Source: CAYNWT01 sp964485095
GTDB taxonomy: Bacteria > Planctomycetota > Planctomycetia > Planctomycetales > Planctomycetaceae
NCBI GenBank assembly: GCA_964485095.1
Contig: CAZAIB010000006.1
Coordinates: forward strand, 40,215 to 104,214
Direction of reading: 5' to 3'
DNA: 64,000 bases
The position numbers and the translations under genes are program-made. Below, in pieces: positions 33,900 to 43,080 of the stretch; the first letter of the stretch is position 1; every line of letters starts with the position of its first letter. The notes below the pieces were generated by a model, which ran no database searches, was not told the origin of the DNA, and worked only from the letters and a program-made list of their open reading frames with translations.

Positions 33900-34724
33900 A
33901 TGCGACGATTGTTGTCCGGACTTGTTATTGCTCTCGCGATCATTCCCAGCGCCGCCGACGCGCAGGACTTCAGGATCGTGACCACGATAAAGAACCTCGC
34001 CGGCGAACGGCCGCAGGAAGCTGGTGTCTACCTGACTCTATTCAGACAGCGCAAGGTCTATGACTACTTCGATGCCATGGGTGAAGTGATCATCTATGAA
34101 CCCGGCGCGAACCAGTTCACGATTCTGAATGTGCGTCGGTCGATGGCCACGACGGTTCACTTCGATCAGATCAAGAAGAAGCTCAGAGATCGAAAGCCGC
34201 AGATCGAACGGTACGTTGCTGAGCTGCGGCGGAACAATGACCCCATCGCAGACGAAGTTGCCAGCGCGTTTGAGTTCCAATTGCATCCAAGATTCGAAGC
34301 GGCGTTTGATCGCAAAGCGAAGCAGCTGGTTCTCAGCAGCCCAAAGTGTGAGTACCGCGTCCAGTGCGCTGACCATCTCAGCCCGGAACAGACCATCAGT
34401 CAGGAACAGACCAATCAGTACCTCGCGTACGCCGACTGGATGGCGCGGCTTAACAGCGTGCTGCACCCGGGTGCAATGTTTCCGGAACCAAGGATCGATC
34501 TGAATGCCAAGCTGCGCCGATATGGGCAGCTGCCAATTCGCGTCGAGTTGAACTCGACGCTGGATGGCGATTTGCATCTCGCGGCCGAACACCGCATCTC
34601 GTTTGAGCTCGAGAACAGCGATCGCAGTCGGATCACGGAATGGGAAGCGGCACTGACCTCACCGCGAATCACGAAGACCACGTTTCAGCGGTATCAAGAG
34701 ATGGTACTTGCTGCAAACAGGTAA
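33900..34724 (+). CDS. exported protein of unknown function
   Basis: 274 residues from the ATG at 33900. A clear signal peptide (MRRLLSGLVIALAIIPSAADAQ) precedes a domain that opens with DFRIVTTIKN and continues with HFDQIKKKLRDRKPQIERYV. No membrane segment follows and I recognise no family. The reading from 33846 would add 18 residues before the signal peptide and is not preferred. Confidence 0.75.
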   Translation: MRRLLSGLVIALAIIPSAADAQDFRIVTTIKNLAGERPQEAGVYLTLFRQRKVYDYFDAMGEVIIYEPGANQFTILNVRRSMATTVHFDQIKKKLRDRKPQIERYVAELRRNNDPIADEVASAFEFQLHPRFEAAFDRKAKQLVLSSPKCEYRVQCADHLSPEQTISQEQTNQYLAYADWMARLNSVLHPGAMFPEPRIDLNAKLRRYGQLPIRVELNSTLDGDLHLAAEHRISFELENSDRSRITEWEAALTSPRITKTTFQRYQEMVLAANR

Positions 34725-35151
34725 AGCGTGAGGCAGGCCGTGCCTGGTCATGGTTGGGCAATTGACATGAATGCCGGGAGCTTTACAGAACTTCTGGCGT
34801 TTATCTCAATCACGGTTCCAGCACTGCAGAGACGGTTGGGTTCGAACGCCTAGATCGTCTTTTCTAGCAGATAGCCCCGCCTCTTCTGTCCAAATGGACA
34901 CATCTGTCGCTAAGCAGTGTCGGCTGTCTTTTCGTTGCTCAAGTTCGGCAAAGTTGGCTGTCGAGAAGCAACGGGAGGGCCGGCTCAAGCGTTAGATGTG
35001 TTGGCAGGTCAGCGGTTCCTTCAAATTTCCTTGGTATCAGCTTTCCTGGACAAACAGCCCACCGGTATGCTGTTGTTCAAAGTAGCGCAAATTTTCTAAA
35101 TCCCGTCGGCAGCGGTTCGTTCTGTTGCTTAACACGGTATGAGAGGCCGAG
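34725..35151. other. 427-bp intergenic region, nothing recognised
   Basis: The region holds only a weak 5-bp hairpin just after the upstream stop (AGGCA/TGCCT near 34734-34748) and no convincing ORF, RNA or promoter. It presumably contains the promoter of the surface-protein gene at 35152. Confidence 0.3.
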
Positions 35152-36807
35152 ATGTTCAGTCGCAAAAACCATCGCCGCAGCCGTCGCTTGAATCGGCTCC
35201 TCACTGATTCTTCACGTGCTGGCGCCATTGAGAAGTTGGAAGACAGAGCTCTGCTGACAGCGCCATTAGTCTTCACGCCTGCGAACGATTCGACCGCACG
35301 TATCCGCAGACCACTGATTACTTACGAGGCAGTTGAAGGTGCACTTAGTTATGAAGTGCGGGTCACTAATCTCAGCACTGACCAGGTCGTGATTTCCAGA
35401 GACAACATTGACGGCACCAGTTTCAAGCCGCCCCAGAGACTGGATCAGGGAACCTACACAGTGGAGGTTCGCGCCGATCTGGGTTTCGATGGAAAAACGG
35501 ACTTCTCAGAGGCTAACAGGTTTGTCATCGATATTCGGACTCCGCCCAGCCCCGGCGAGGTGACACCTTCAGGTACCGTTGGAACGCAAACCCCAACGTT
35601 TACCTTCGAGCCGTCGCGAGGAGCGAAACAGTACCGAATTATTGTCACGGACGGTGATGAGCAGGTTCTGTTCAGGACTATTGACCGTACCGAGGAATTT
35701 ACTTCGCCGGTCAAACTGCCCGAGTCAGACGATCTGACTGTGTTCGTCGCGGGTATCAACAGTGTTGGTGAGATCGGTGAGTTCTCTCAGTCTTCGTTCG
35801 CGATTGCGATCGATACGCCTGCTCAGCCACAAATTACCGGGCCTGCGAGAACCAATGCTGGACTTGTCTCTGATGGGACGCCGACATTCACATTTACGCC
35901 AGTTGCTAACGCAGTTAGCTACATTTTGAGAGTCCGTGACCTGACAACCGGTGAGGTTGCCATTAAGGAGAACAGCCTCAGAGAGACCAGCTTCACTTCA
36001 GATGTGGAACTTGAGGATGGGCACCAGTACCGAGTCACGGTTGTTGCCCGAAACAGTGCTGGTGAGAGAAGCCGTATTAGTGATGACTACGACTTCACGC
36101 TTCAGCGAGCGGTTCCGATTACGCCGGTCGTATTTGGACCAACTGGTGACATTACGACAGCGTTTCCGACTGCAACCTGGCAAAACGTCGACGGCGCATT
36201 CCGGTTCAGGTTGTTCGTCAAAGAACTGAATACTGGTTCCACTCAGCGGTATACTTTGCGGGATTGGGATGTGTCAGAGGATGGCCAGGTCGCGTCGTTC
36301 CAACTGCCGGACCGGCAGCGTGATGGCGTCTACCAGATTTCTGTTCAGGCTCTCAACTCTGCCGGTAGCAGGAGCGGAATTAGTTCTCCTGTGACTTACA
36401 CGGTTGTCACGTCGGCAGAAGACGTCATCCTGCCGGAGGGCCTTCTGCTACCTGACAGTGAGATGTCGCTTGTTGATGCAAACGACACTGACGAATACAT
36501 GGCAGATGCTGCCACTCTCGTTGAACAGATCACTGTCAAGGCAACAACGAAAGTTGTCGCGGCACCGACAGGGCAGGAAGAACAGGAAGTCGTCGTTACC
36601 CCGGAAGACTCAACAGTCAGTGCGTTTGCTGATGCTGACTGGTGGACTGGCGATTTGACAGACTCCGAAGTAACGGAGCAGCCTGTGGAAGAAGAAAACT
36701 CCGAAGTAGGCGATGTGGTGGCAACTGCGGCTGGTGTATTCGCTGTTCCTCTTCTGGCTGCTAAGCTCATGAAGCGGGTTCGGAACAAGAAGAAAAAGCA
36801 GAAGTAG
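35152..36807 (+). CDS. LEPR-motif surface protein with fibronectin-like domains and C-terminal anchor
   Basis: 551 residues. The N-terminus carries a basic stretch and the planctomycete export motif (IEKLEDRALLTA, about residues 26-37). Four FN3/cadherin-like domains of about 90-100 residues follow, each with a Pro/Thr-rich linker (PSPGEVTPSGTVG, PAQPQITGPARTN, VPITPVVFGPTGD). An acidic region leads to a C-terminal membrane segment (VATAAGVFAVPLLAAKLM) and a KRVRNKKKKQK tail, the layout of a sorted, anchored surface protein. The ATG lies right after GAGGCCGAG. Confidence 0.85.
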   Translation: MFSRKNHRRSRRLNRLLTDSSRAGAIEKLEDRALLTAPLVFTPANDSTARIRRPLITYEAVEGALSYEVRVTNLSTDQVVISRDNIDGTSFKPPQRLDQGTYTVEVRADLGFDGKTDFSEANRFVIDIRTPPSPGEVTPSGTVGTQTPTFTFEPSRGAKQYRIIVTDGDEQVLFRTIDRTEEFTSPVKLPESDDLTVFVAGINSVGEIGEFSQSSFAIAIDTPAQPQITGPARTNAGLVSDGTPTFTFTPVANAVSYILRVRDLTTGEVAIKENSLRETSFTSDVELEDGHQYRVTVVARNSAGERSRISDDYDFTLQRAVPITPVVFGPTGDITTAFPTATWQNVDGAFRFRLFVKELNTGSTQRYTLRDWDVSEDGQVASFQLPDRQRDGVYQISVQALNSAGSRSGISSPVTYTVVTSAEDVILPEGLLLPDSEMSLVDANDTDEYMADAATLVEQITVKATTKVVAAPTGQEEQEVVVTPEDSTVSAFADADWWTGDLTDSEVTEQPVEEENSEVGDVVATAAGVFAVPLLAAKLMKRVRNKKKKQK

Positions 36808-36838
36808 ACTTCCTACTGCTTCAACAGGCTAATAAAGA

Positions 36839-36870
36839 GGCCCGGTCAGACTTTTGACCGGGCCTTTTTT
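36839..36870 (+). terminator. intrinsic terminator of the surface-protein gene
   Basis: A perfect 10-bp stem GGCCCGGTCA/TGACCGGGCC, 6-base loop, then TTTTTT, 31 bases after the stop codon. Confidence 0.95.
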
Positions 36871-36990
36871 GATTGCCAAGCCCGGCTTCGAACGATCGAC
36901 GAAGAGCACTACACTAGATCCGCCGGACGGTTTCTGTTGTGACGAGCCGCCGTCCGGGGACTGTCAAACACCTCGGGGCACCCGACTGCT

Positions 36991-38715
36991 GTGATCTCAT
37001 ACCGGTCAATCAAGCGACTACTTGGCGAAACAAGCCTTGAGCGAAAGTGTCGGTTCCTGTTCGGCGCTGGTCTATTGGTTCTTATCAGCGCCAGTTTCTA
37101 CATCTACGCCAGCATCACCCGCCGCCTTGTTGAGGCGCAGGCCGAATCAATGGCTCGAGACCTCGTGCCGAAGGTCTTCAATGCTGAGCACCTCATTTGG
37201 GAACTGGGTCGCGATCGGGATGAGGCGAAGGACAACAAGAGCCTCGAACAAGTCGCTCCAAAGCTATTCGAAGCGTATGGCGTCCTCAGGGAAAACCGCA
37301 CAGGTATCCAGGGGTGGAGTCTGGGAAAAGACAGTTCGGAGGATGACCGGGAAGCCCATGAAGAACTCCTCAAGCTTGGCGATGGTGATACGTCCGAGCC
37401 AAATGGGTTTACTGTGCAGGGTGAAGACGAAGAAGGTCACCGCACGATCGCATACTACGAACTGCTTCGTGCGAAGAAGGAATGTCTGGGATGCCACACT
37501 CCTATCCTTCGTGACCGAGCCCATGACGCCGGCGAGGAGTTCCTGGGCCTTAAAGAAGGCGAAGAACTGGGCCTGGTTCGAGTCACCCTGCGGATGGATG
37601 AGACAGAAAACGCGCTCAACAAAAGCAGCCTGTTCCTTTTAGCACTTGCGATTCTGACCGCTTTCCTGGCCATGCTGGGTGCGTATGCCATTGTCAGGTA
37701 CGTCATCGTCAAACCTGTTCTGCACCTCAAGGATGTCAGTGACGAGATCTCCCGCGGCAACTTGGAACTCCGAGCGGACATCAATACGGGTGATGAGTTC
37801 GAACAGCTAAGTCATGCCTTTAACCGCATGCTGCGTCACATGATGACGGTTAATGACGAACTCAGAACACTGAATGCCGATCTCGATGGACAGTTCGACC
37901 AGCTTGCTCAAGTCAACCTGCAGTTGTACGAGACCAACAAGATGAAGGACGAGTTCCTGGCGACCATCAGTCATGAACTCCGAACACCGCTTAACAGCAT
38001 CATCGGCTTCAGTGATGTTCTGCTGTCCGGTGGTTCGCTCAAAGACAAGGAACAGCGATACGTTTCAACCATCCAAACGTCGGGGGAGAGTCTGCGGGCT
38101 TTGATCGACGACTTGCTGGATCTTGCGAAAATCGAGAGCGGCAAGATGGACGTGCAGCCGGTCGAGTTCCAGATTCAGGAACTCATCGAACGCCAAACAT
38201 CCAACATTCAACCACTCGCGCAAAAGAAGAATATCGAACTGCGATGGGACGTGACGCCTGGAATTCCAGCCGTCTTACAGGACTTTGGCAAGCTGTCCCA
38301 GATCTTGAACAACCTGTTGTCCAACGCGATCAAGTTTACGCCGGAAGGGGGGCGGGTGCGTGTGACCGCTCAGCAGGTTGACCGCGAGAATATTGAAATC
38401 CTGGTGGAAGACAGCGGTATTGGGATTCCGTTGGACGAACAGGAGCAGGTGTTCGAGAAGTTCCGACAGGGAACCACAACGCCTGGCAAACGTGATCACA
38501 CAACGCGCGAGTATGAAGGGACGGGGTTGGGACTTTCTATTGTTCGCGAGCTGTCGCATCTCCTTGGCGGCGAAGTCAGTCTCTTAAGCGAGTTTGGCAA
38601 AGGCAGCACGTTTACGGTTGTGATTCCGATTGAGGTGCAGCTCAACTTGAACGAAGTGGTGGACCTGGACGCCGACACGCAAGTTGATTCGCCGATTAGC
38701 AACATCCGCCAGTAG
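36991..38715 (+). CDS. sensor histidine kinase with a c-type haem motif in the sensor domain
   Basis: 574 residues, GTG start. Membrane segments at about 22-41 and 213-237 enclose a periplasmic domain that contains one CxxCH (C165-L-G-C168-H169), as in DUF3365/Tll0287-like haem sensor domains. HAMP (about 238-290), a short coiled coil, and a complete HisKA/HATPase core follow: phosphoacceptor H328 in ISHELRTPLNSIIGF, N-box NNLLSNAIKF, G1 DSGIGIP, F-box FEKF, G2 GTGLGLSI. No response regulator is adjacent. It presumably senses redox state or a gas ligand through bound haem; ligand not known. Its stop codon lies 7 bases from that of the convergent UbiA gene. Confidence 0.92.
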   Translation: MISYRSIKRLLGETSLERKCRFLFGAGLLVLISASFYIYASITRRLVEAQAESMARDLVPKVFNAEHLIWELGRDRDEAKDNKSLEQVAPKLFEAYGVLRENRTGIQGWSLGKDSSEDDREAHEELLKLGDGDTSEPNGFTVQGEDEEGHRTIAYYELLRAKKECLGCHTPILRDRAHDAGEEFLGLKEGEELGLVRVTLRMDETENALNKSSLFLLALAILTAFLAMLGAYAIVRYVIVKPVLHLKDVSDEISRGNLELRADINTGDEFEQLSHAFNRMLRHMMTVNDELRTLNADLDGQFDQLAQVNLQLYETNKMKDEFLATISHELRTPLNSIIGFSDVLLSGGSLKDKEQRYVSTIQTSGESLRALIDDLLDLAKIESGKMDVQPVEFQIQELIERQTSNIQPLAQKKNIELRWDVTPGIPAVLQDFGKLSQILNNLLSNAIKFTPEGGRVRVTAQQVDRENIEILVEDSGIGIPLDEQEQVFEKFRQGTTTPGKRDHTTREYEGTGLGLSIVRELSHLLGGEVSLLSEFGKGSTFTVVIPIEVQLNLNEVVDLDADTQVDSPISNIRQ

Positions 38716-38722
38716 CCGCAGC

Positions 38723-39604
38723 TTATGTCAGCGGGATCCAGCGGCGGATTACTGATGCTGGCAGTAACAGTGACGCCGTCAGCACGGCTCCCCGGACAGA
38801 GCCTGTCAGTGCCAGAACCAGGCTGGCATCGATCAAGACCAAGGACAGAAGCGCCGTACGAATACCAGACCCAATATCCGGCGGGGCACCAGATCGTACT
38901 GCCTTGAACAGCCGGGCGTTGATGATGGCCAGAATGAACAGCAGTAAGCCGATGACTTGCAGGCTTCCAGGCCCGGCTTCGTGGTAGGTCACGGCCGCCA
39001 GTCCGATGATCCCAAGGTTCATCACAGCGGTGCCGCCAATCAAGTCGGTTTTGTTGTCCCCGATGGCCTCGTGCCGAGCGAACCAGGTAAGGCCAGCGAT
39101 GTAGATTCCCAGGCATCCAGCCACCAGAACCTGAGGTGATGCAAACACAGCAGCCGCCGATCCGGCGAGGCTTGCTCCCAGCATGACGTTCAGGAACCGG
39201 CATGAACCCATTGCAAGTGGCGCTAAGGGGGTTTTCTTTAACAGCCAGTCGTAGCTGAAGACAGCGACAACAATCAGTCCACCGACGGTCAGGCTGGGGA
39301 CTCCGACTGTCGCTGATAGCCCCAGTCCGGCAGCACACAGAACCAAACCCAGTGTCCAGGCAGCCTTCAGTGACACGGCGCCGGATGGGATCGGTCTGCT
39401 GGGGCGTTCGGCCGTGTCCTGGGCGACGTCAAAGACATCGTTAAACACCATGCCGGCAAAGTAGAGACACGATGACGTGCCCAGCAGCAGTCCGAACGAA
39501 CGCAACGGTTCGAACTGACCACCCGAGACAATCAGGAAGCCGAGGAAGATATCCGCCATCGCTGTGAAGACGGTTGGCAATCGTATGAGCTTAAGCCAGT
39601 GCAC
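38723..39604 (-). CDS. UbiA-family prenyltransferase
   Basis: 293 residues with about eight or nine membrane segments. The first Asp-rich motif is NDVFDVAQD (in AGMVFNDVFDVAQDTAERPS), followed by RPIPSG; the second motif region is weak (YDWLLKKTPLAPLAMG with a single Asp). Family members join polyprenyl diphosphates to aromatic or other acceptors. The product cannot be told: quinone, archaeal-type lipid and EboC-like proteins are all possible. It follows the phosphosugar mutase gene after 6 bases, so the two are probably co-transcribed. Confidence 0.87.
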   Translation of the reverse strand: MHWLKLIRLPTVFTAMADIFLGFLIVSGGQFEPLRSFGLLLGTSSCLYFAGMVFNDVFDVAQDTAERPSRPIPSGAVSLKAAWTLGLVLCAAGLGLSATVGVPSLTVGGLIVVAVFSYDWLLKKTPLAPLAMGSCRFLNVMLGASLAGSAAAVFASPQVLVAGCLGIYIAGLTWFARHEAIGDNKTDLIGGTAVMNLGIIGLAAVTYHEAGPGSLQVIGLLLFILAIINARLFKAVRSGAPPDIGSGIRTALLSLVLIDASLVLALTGSVRGAVLTASLLLPASVIRRWIPLT

Positions 39605-39610
39605 TGTTGG

Positions 39611-41476
39611 TTAACCGGCCAGAGTCTGTTCGACCCATTTGTCCAATTGAACGCTAACGTCGGTAAGCCTGTCGTTTGCAGCTTGCTTTGCTGCTGCCAA
39701 ATCATCGGCTCCCGGAGCTTCCTTCAGGAAGAAGTAGAACTTGATCTTGGGTTCTGTTCCTGATGGCCGGGCGGCGATGGACAGTGTGGCTCCACCAGGA
39801 CCAAAGTCCAGGAAGACAAGATTGCCCTGAGGTTTCTGAATGTTGCTCAGTACGCTGCCATCCGGTTTTTTAACCTCACCCGACTCATAGTCACGGAACC
39901 GGTCTAACTCCAGTCCTGCCAGTTCTTTCGGAGGCTGAGTCCTGATGGCGGCCATGAGCTGCTTGATTTGCTGAGCACCCGCGGAACCGGTCATGTAAAT
40001 CGACTTCTGCGATTCGCAGTGCACTCCGTGTTTAGCATACAGCTCGTCCAGGCGTCCAAGAACTGTCTTGCCCTCGGCCTTTAGCTCAGCCGCCATCTCA
40101 AGAATGTACAGGCACCCAATCGACGCATCCTTGTCTCTGGCGTACCCGCCGGCCAGATAGCCAATCGATTCTTCGGTCGCGAAGATGAAGTCTTCGACCC
40201 CACGTTCTTCAATGGCGCTGGCAATGTGCTTGAAGCCAACCAGCAGTTCGGTGATCGCGTCAGCACCGTAGCTTTTGGCGATGGTTGCGGTTAGCGGCGA
40301 CGTGACAAGGGTCTCAACAACGTAGCTGCTGGAAGTCAGAACTCCGGCGGCTTTTCGTTGCTTACAAACGTAGTCGCATATCAACGCACCGGTCTGGTTA
40401 CCGGTCAGGTTGACGAAATTCCCGTCTGCATCACGAACCGCAATTGCCACGCGGTCGGCATCAGGATCGGTCGCCAGAATGAGTTCACAATCAGTGTTCT
40501 GTTCGGCCTCGATGATCTTAGCGAATACTTCAGTTCGTTCCGGGTTTGGAAACTGATCGGCAACGTTCGGGAAATCTCCCGCGGGTTGTCGATGGTCTTC
40601 GAAGATTCGGACGTTCTTGAATCCGGCTCGATCAATCACGTCGAATGCGGCTGTTTCACCAACACCGTGCAGGGGTGAGAACACTGCGTTGATGTCGCGT
40701 TTGTCCGACAGGCCGATTGCCAATACTTCTTTGGCGAACGCATCGTCCACCTCGTCACCAACGATCACGATCTGCCCATCAGCGACCGCCTGGTCATAGT
40801 CCATTTCCGGGATCTCACGAGCCGCACCGACGCAATCGACAATGCCCTTGTCATGAGGAGCCACAATCTGGGCACCATTGTCCCAGTACGCTTTGAAACC
40901 ATTATCCTGCGGCGGGTTGTGCGACGCAGAGATCATGACCCCGATGTCGCAGTTTAAGTGGCGAACCGCAAAAGACAGTAGTGGTGTCGATCGATGAGTG
41001 AACTCAGCCGCGCGGTCGGTTCCGACGACATCGACGGTTCGTTTGTGCGGGGCGAATACGAATACTTTCAGACCATGTGCGGCCATCGTTGCTGCGGTGA
41101 TCTGCGCGAATTCCTGCGATCGATTCCGTGTGTCGTGTGCAACGACAGCAACGCCGGTCTCGCGTCCTTTCTGTTGCTTCATGTAGGTCACCAGCCCGTG
41201 CGCAGATTCGGCGATGGTGCGTTCGTTGATGGTGGCCGGTCCCATCTCACCCATGATTCCGCGGCGGCCTCCGGTTCCAAACGGGATGGTTGTCCAGAAC
41301 ATGTCGTTCAACTGGCTGACTTGTTCCTCACTCCCGCACAGAAGCTCCTCAATCCGCGCGTGGTAGTTTTGGTAGCACGATTCGCTAAGCCACCGGTTGA
41401 GGTTCTCCTGCGATTCATCCTGCAGCAATCCAGCTGCGGCGTACTTTTCGATGAGTGCGGACAGTTCGGATTTCAT
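39611..41476 (-). CDS. phosphosugar mutase (phosphoglucomutase/phosphomannomutase family)
   Basis: 621 residues, the size of alpha-D-phosphohexomutases of the PGM2-like branch. Visible sites: phospho-accepting Ser in MISASHNPPQDNGFKAYW, metal-binding loop ATDPDADRV, sugar-binding ATEESIGYL, and the phosphate-binding ARPSGTEPKIKFYF. N-terminal FGTGGRRGIMGEMG is the standard entry. It likely interconverts hexose 1- and 6-phosphates in the cytosol. Start ATG at 41474-41476. Leads a two-gene unit with the UbiA gene. Confidence 0.93.
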   Translation of the reverse strand: MKSELSALIEKYAAAGLLQDESQENLNRWLSESCYQNYHARIEELLCGSEEQVSQLNDMFWTTIPFGTGGRRGIMGEMGPATINERTIAESAHGLVTYMKQQKGRETGVAVVAHDTRNRSQEFAQITAATMAAHGLKVFVFAPHKRTVDVVGTDRAAEFTHRSTPLLSFAVRHLNCDIGVMISASHNPPQDNGFKAYWDNGAQIVAPHDKGIVDCVGAAREIPEMDYDQAVADGQIVIVGDEVDDAFAKEVLAIGLSDKRDINAVFSPLHGVGETAAFDVIDRAGFKNVRIFEDHRQPAGDFPNVADQFPNPERTEVFAKIIEAEQNTDCELILATDPDADRVAIAVRDADGNFVNLTGNQTGALICDYVCKQRKAAGVLTSSSYVVETLVTSPLTATIAKSYGADAITELLVGFKHIASAIEERGVEDFIFATEESIGYLAGGYARDKDASIGCLYILEMAAELKAEGKTVLGRLDELYAKHGVHCESQKSIYMTGSAGAQQIKQLMAAIRTQPPKELAGLELDRFRDYESGEVKKPDGSVLSNIQKPQGNLVFLDFGPGGATLSIAARPSGTEPKIKFYFFLKEAPGADDLAAAKQAANDRLTDVSVQLDKWVEQTLAG

Positions 41477-41510
41477 GGCTTGCGGCGCCTTGTTGCAGCT
41501 CTGAGTGTCT

Positions 41511-41547
41511 TAAAAAGAGCCGAGCCGACGTCCTGCGCCGGCTCGGG
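41511..41547 (-). terminator. intrinsic terminator of the cyclophilin gene
   Basis: An 8-bp stem CCGAGCCG/CGGCTCGG, 11-base loop, then CTCTTTTT on the minus strand. It begins about 60 bases after the cyclophilin stop and lies just upstream of the phosphosugar mutase start. Confidence 0.8.
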
Positions 41548-41606
41548 TATGCATCGTGCTGGTAAATCGTCAATCGATAAACGTTGATCGGCTGGTTGGC
41601 CGGTCA

Positions 41607-42287
41607 TTACGGACTGACAATGGTCACCTTGTTGATGTAGTCAACGTTTGGCATGACTTGCTTGAGGTATGCGTTACCCATCGTCGTTAGCCGGCTTTGA
41701 GCGTCGCCTGGTGGTTCGCCGTATTCCTGATTGATTGAATCGACAATCTTCATGCCGTCACCGATGACTCTGCCGATTGGGGCGAACCCGGATCCGCCGC
41801 CACGCTGCGGGGCGTCCAGGAAGCTATTGTCCTTGAAGTTGATGAACAGTTGCGTCGAACGCGAGTTTGGCCGACCAGTTTGAGCGTAAGTCAGGTAGCC
41901 GCGTTTGTTGGACTTAACAACAGGGTCGTCCTGAATCGACGCTTCCCACTTCGCCGACATCGCCGGGTCACCAGCGATTCCGAATTGAACCATAAAGTTA
42001 GGGACGGCTCGAAAGAAACCACACTCAGTGAAGTAGCCGTCTTCGACCAATTCCTTGAAGTGCTGTGCGCCGTTTGGAGCCCATTCCGGATGGATCTCAA
42101 CTGTGAAGTTACCCTTGGTGGTTTCGAATAGAACCTGAAAGGTTCCAGGTCCACCAGTGGCTGCCACGCCGCCACTGGCTGCAGCGTCAGCTGTTTGAAC
42201 GGGTAGATCGCCTTCGCCCTCCTCAACGTTTGCACAGCCACTGAGGCTGAGTGCGGCGACGAGGACAAAACAAGTGCTGCGTATCAT
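41607..42287 (-). CDS. cyclophilin-type peptidyl-prolyl isomerase, lipoprotein
   Basis: 226 residues. Lipoprotein signal (CFVLVAALSLSGC) then a cyclophilin domain with the family marks: FFRAVPNFMVQFG (catalytic Arg in FFRAVPNFMVQ), TGRPNSRSTQLFINFKDNSF and FAPIGRVIGDGMKIVDSIN. It folds exported proteins while anchored to a membrane. I chose the ATG at 42285-42287, with GGAG 7 bases upstream; the longer reading to 42500 would put 71 residues before the signal peptide. Confidence 0.93.
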   Translation of the reverse strand: MIRSTCFVLVAALSLSGCANVEEGEGDLPVQTADAAASGGVAATGGPGTFQVLFETTKGNFTVEIHPEWAPNGAQHFKELVEDGYFTECGFFRAVPNFMVQFGIAGDPAMSAKWEASIQDDPVVKSNKRGYLTYAQTGRPNSRSTQLFINFKDNSFLDAPQRGGGSGFAPIGRVIGDGMKIVDSINQEYGEPPGDAQSRLTTMGNAYLKQVMPNVDYINKVTIVSP

Positions 42288-42396
42288 GATTGACTCCATT
42301 CCTGGATCGAGTGTTTTTGTTGAGACGGGATTGTCTTCAGGGACCGGTTGGTTCTCAAGTCGGATTTCGTGGCGATCAACCGGCAAACCAGTTGTT

Positions 42397-43080
42397 TTAC
42401 AGTGATATTTGGCCACCGGGCTGCATGATGGTCGCTGTCGCGGATGTTTCGGCGGTGACGCGATTCGCCCAGACGGCGGCGTCCTGTTCGATATATCCAA
42501 AGGTGTCGAAGTGGCACGGAACCACTTGTTTCGGGCTAAGAAAATCGACCGCTCTCAACGCATCGTCGGGGCCCATAGTGAAGTTGTCGCCGATCGGCAG
42601 GATAGCCAGATCGATTCCCGCTTCGCCGATAAGCCGCATGTCGGAAAACAGGCCGGTGTCGCCGGCGTGGTAAATCGTTGTTTCGTCCAGCGTGAACAGC
42701 AGACCTGCGGGCATGCCACCGTTGCTGCCGTCCGGCAACATTGAACCGTGCAGTGCGGTGGTTAACTTCAGTCGTCCAAACTCGTGGTTGAACCCACCGC
42801 CAATGTGTTGTGGATGAACGTTGCTGACTCCCTGTTTCTGCAACCATTCACAGATTTCAAAGTTGGCAATCACTTTACAACCCGTGCGTTTGGCGATTTC
42901 GACGGTATCGCCAACGTGATCACCGTGTCCGTGAGTCAACGCGATGTGGGTTGGGTTCAGGTCCGCGGCGCTGACGTTCGCTTGTGGGTTGCCGGTCAGG
43001 AACGGGTCGATGAGGATCGAGTAATCGCCCGATTGGATGCTGAACGTAGAGTGGCCCAGGAATGTGACGTTGATGCTCAT
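42397..43080 (-). CDS. UPF0173-type metallo-beta-lactamase-fold hydrolase
   Basis: 227 residues. The metal-binding motif HGHGDHVGD (THGHGDH) is complete, with downstream His (ALHGS), Asp (YHAGDTGLF) and His (PCHFDTF), as in UPF0173 metal-dependent hydrolases; substrate unknown. Its ATG overlaps the stop codon of the upstream regulator in an ATGA, so the two are translationally coupled and the enzyme belongs to the fae-mtd transcription unit or its tail. Confidence 0.93.
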   Translation of the reverse strand: MSINVTFLGHSTFSIQSGDYSILIDPFLTGNPQANVSAADLNPTHIALTHGHGDHVGDTVEIAKRTGCKVIANFEICEWLQKQGVSNVHPQHIGGGFNHEFGRLKLTTALHGSMLPDGSNGGMPAGLLFTLDETTIYHAGDTGLFSDMRLIGEAGIDLAILPIGDNFTMGPDDALRAVDFLSPKQVVPCHFDTFGYIEQDAAVWANRVTAETSATATIMQPGGQISL

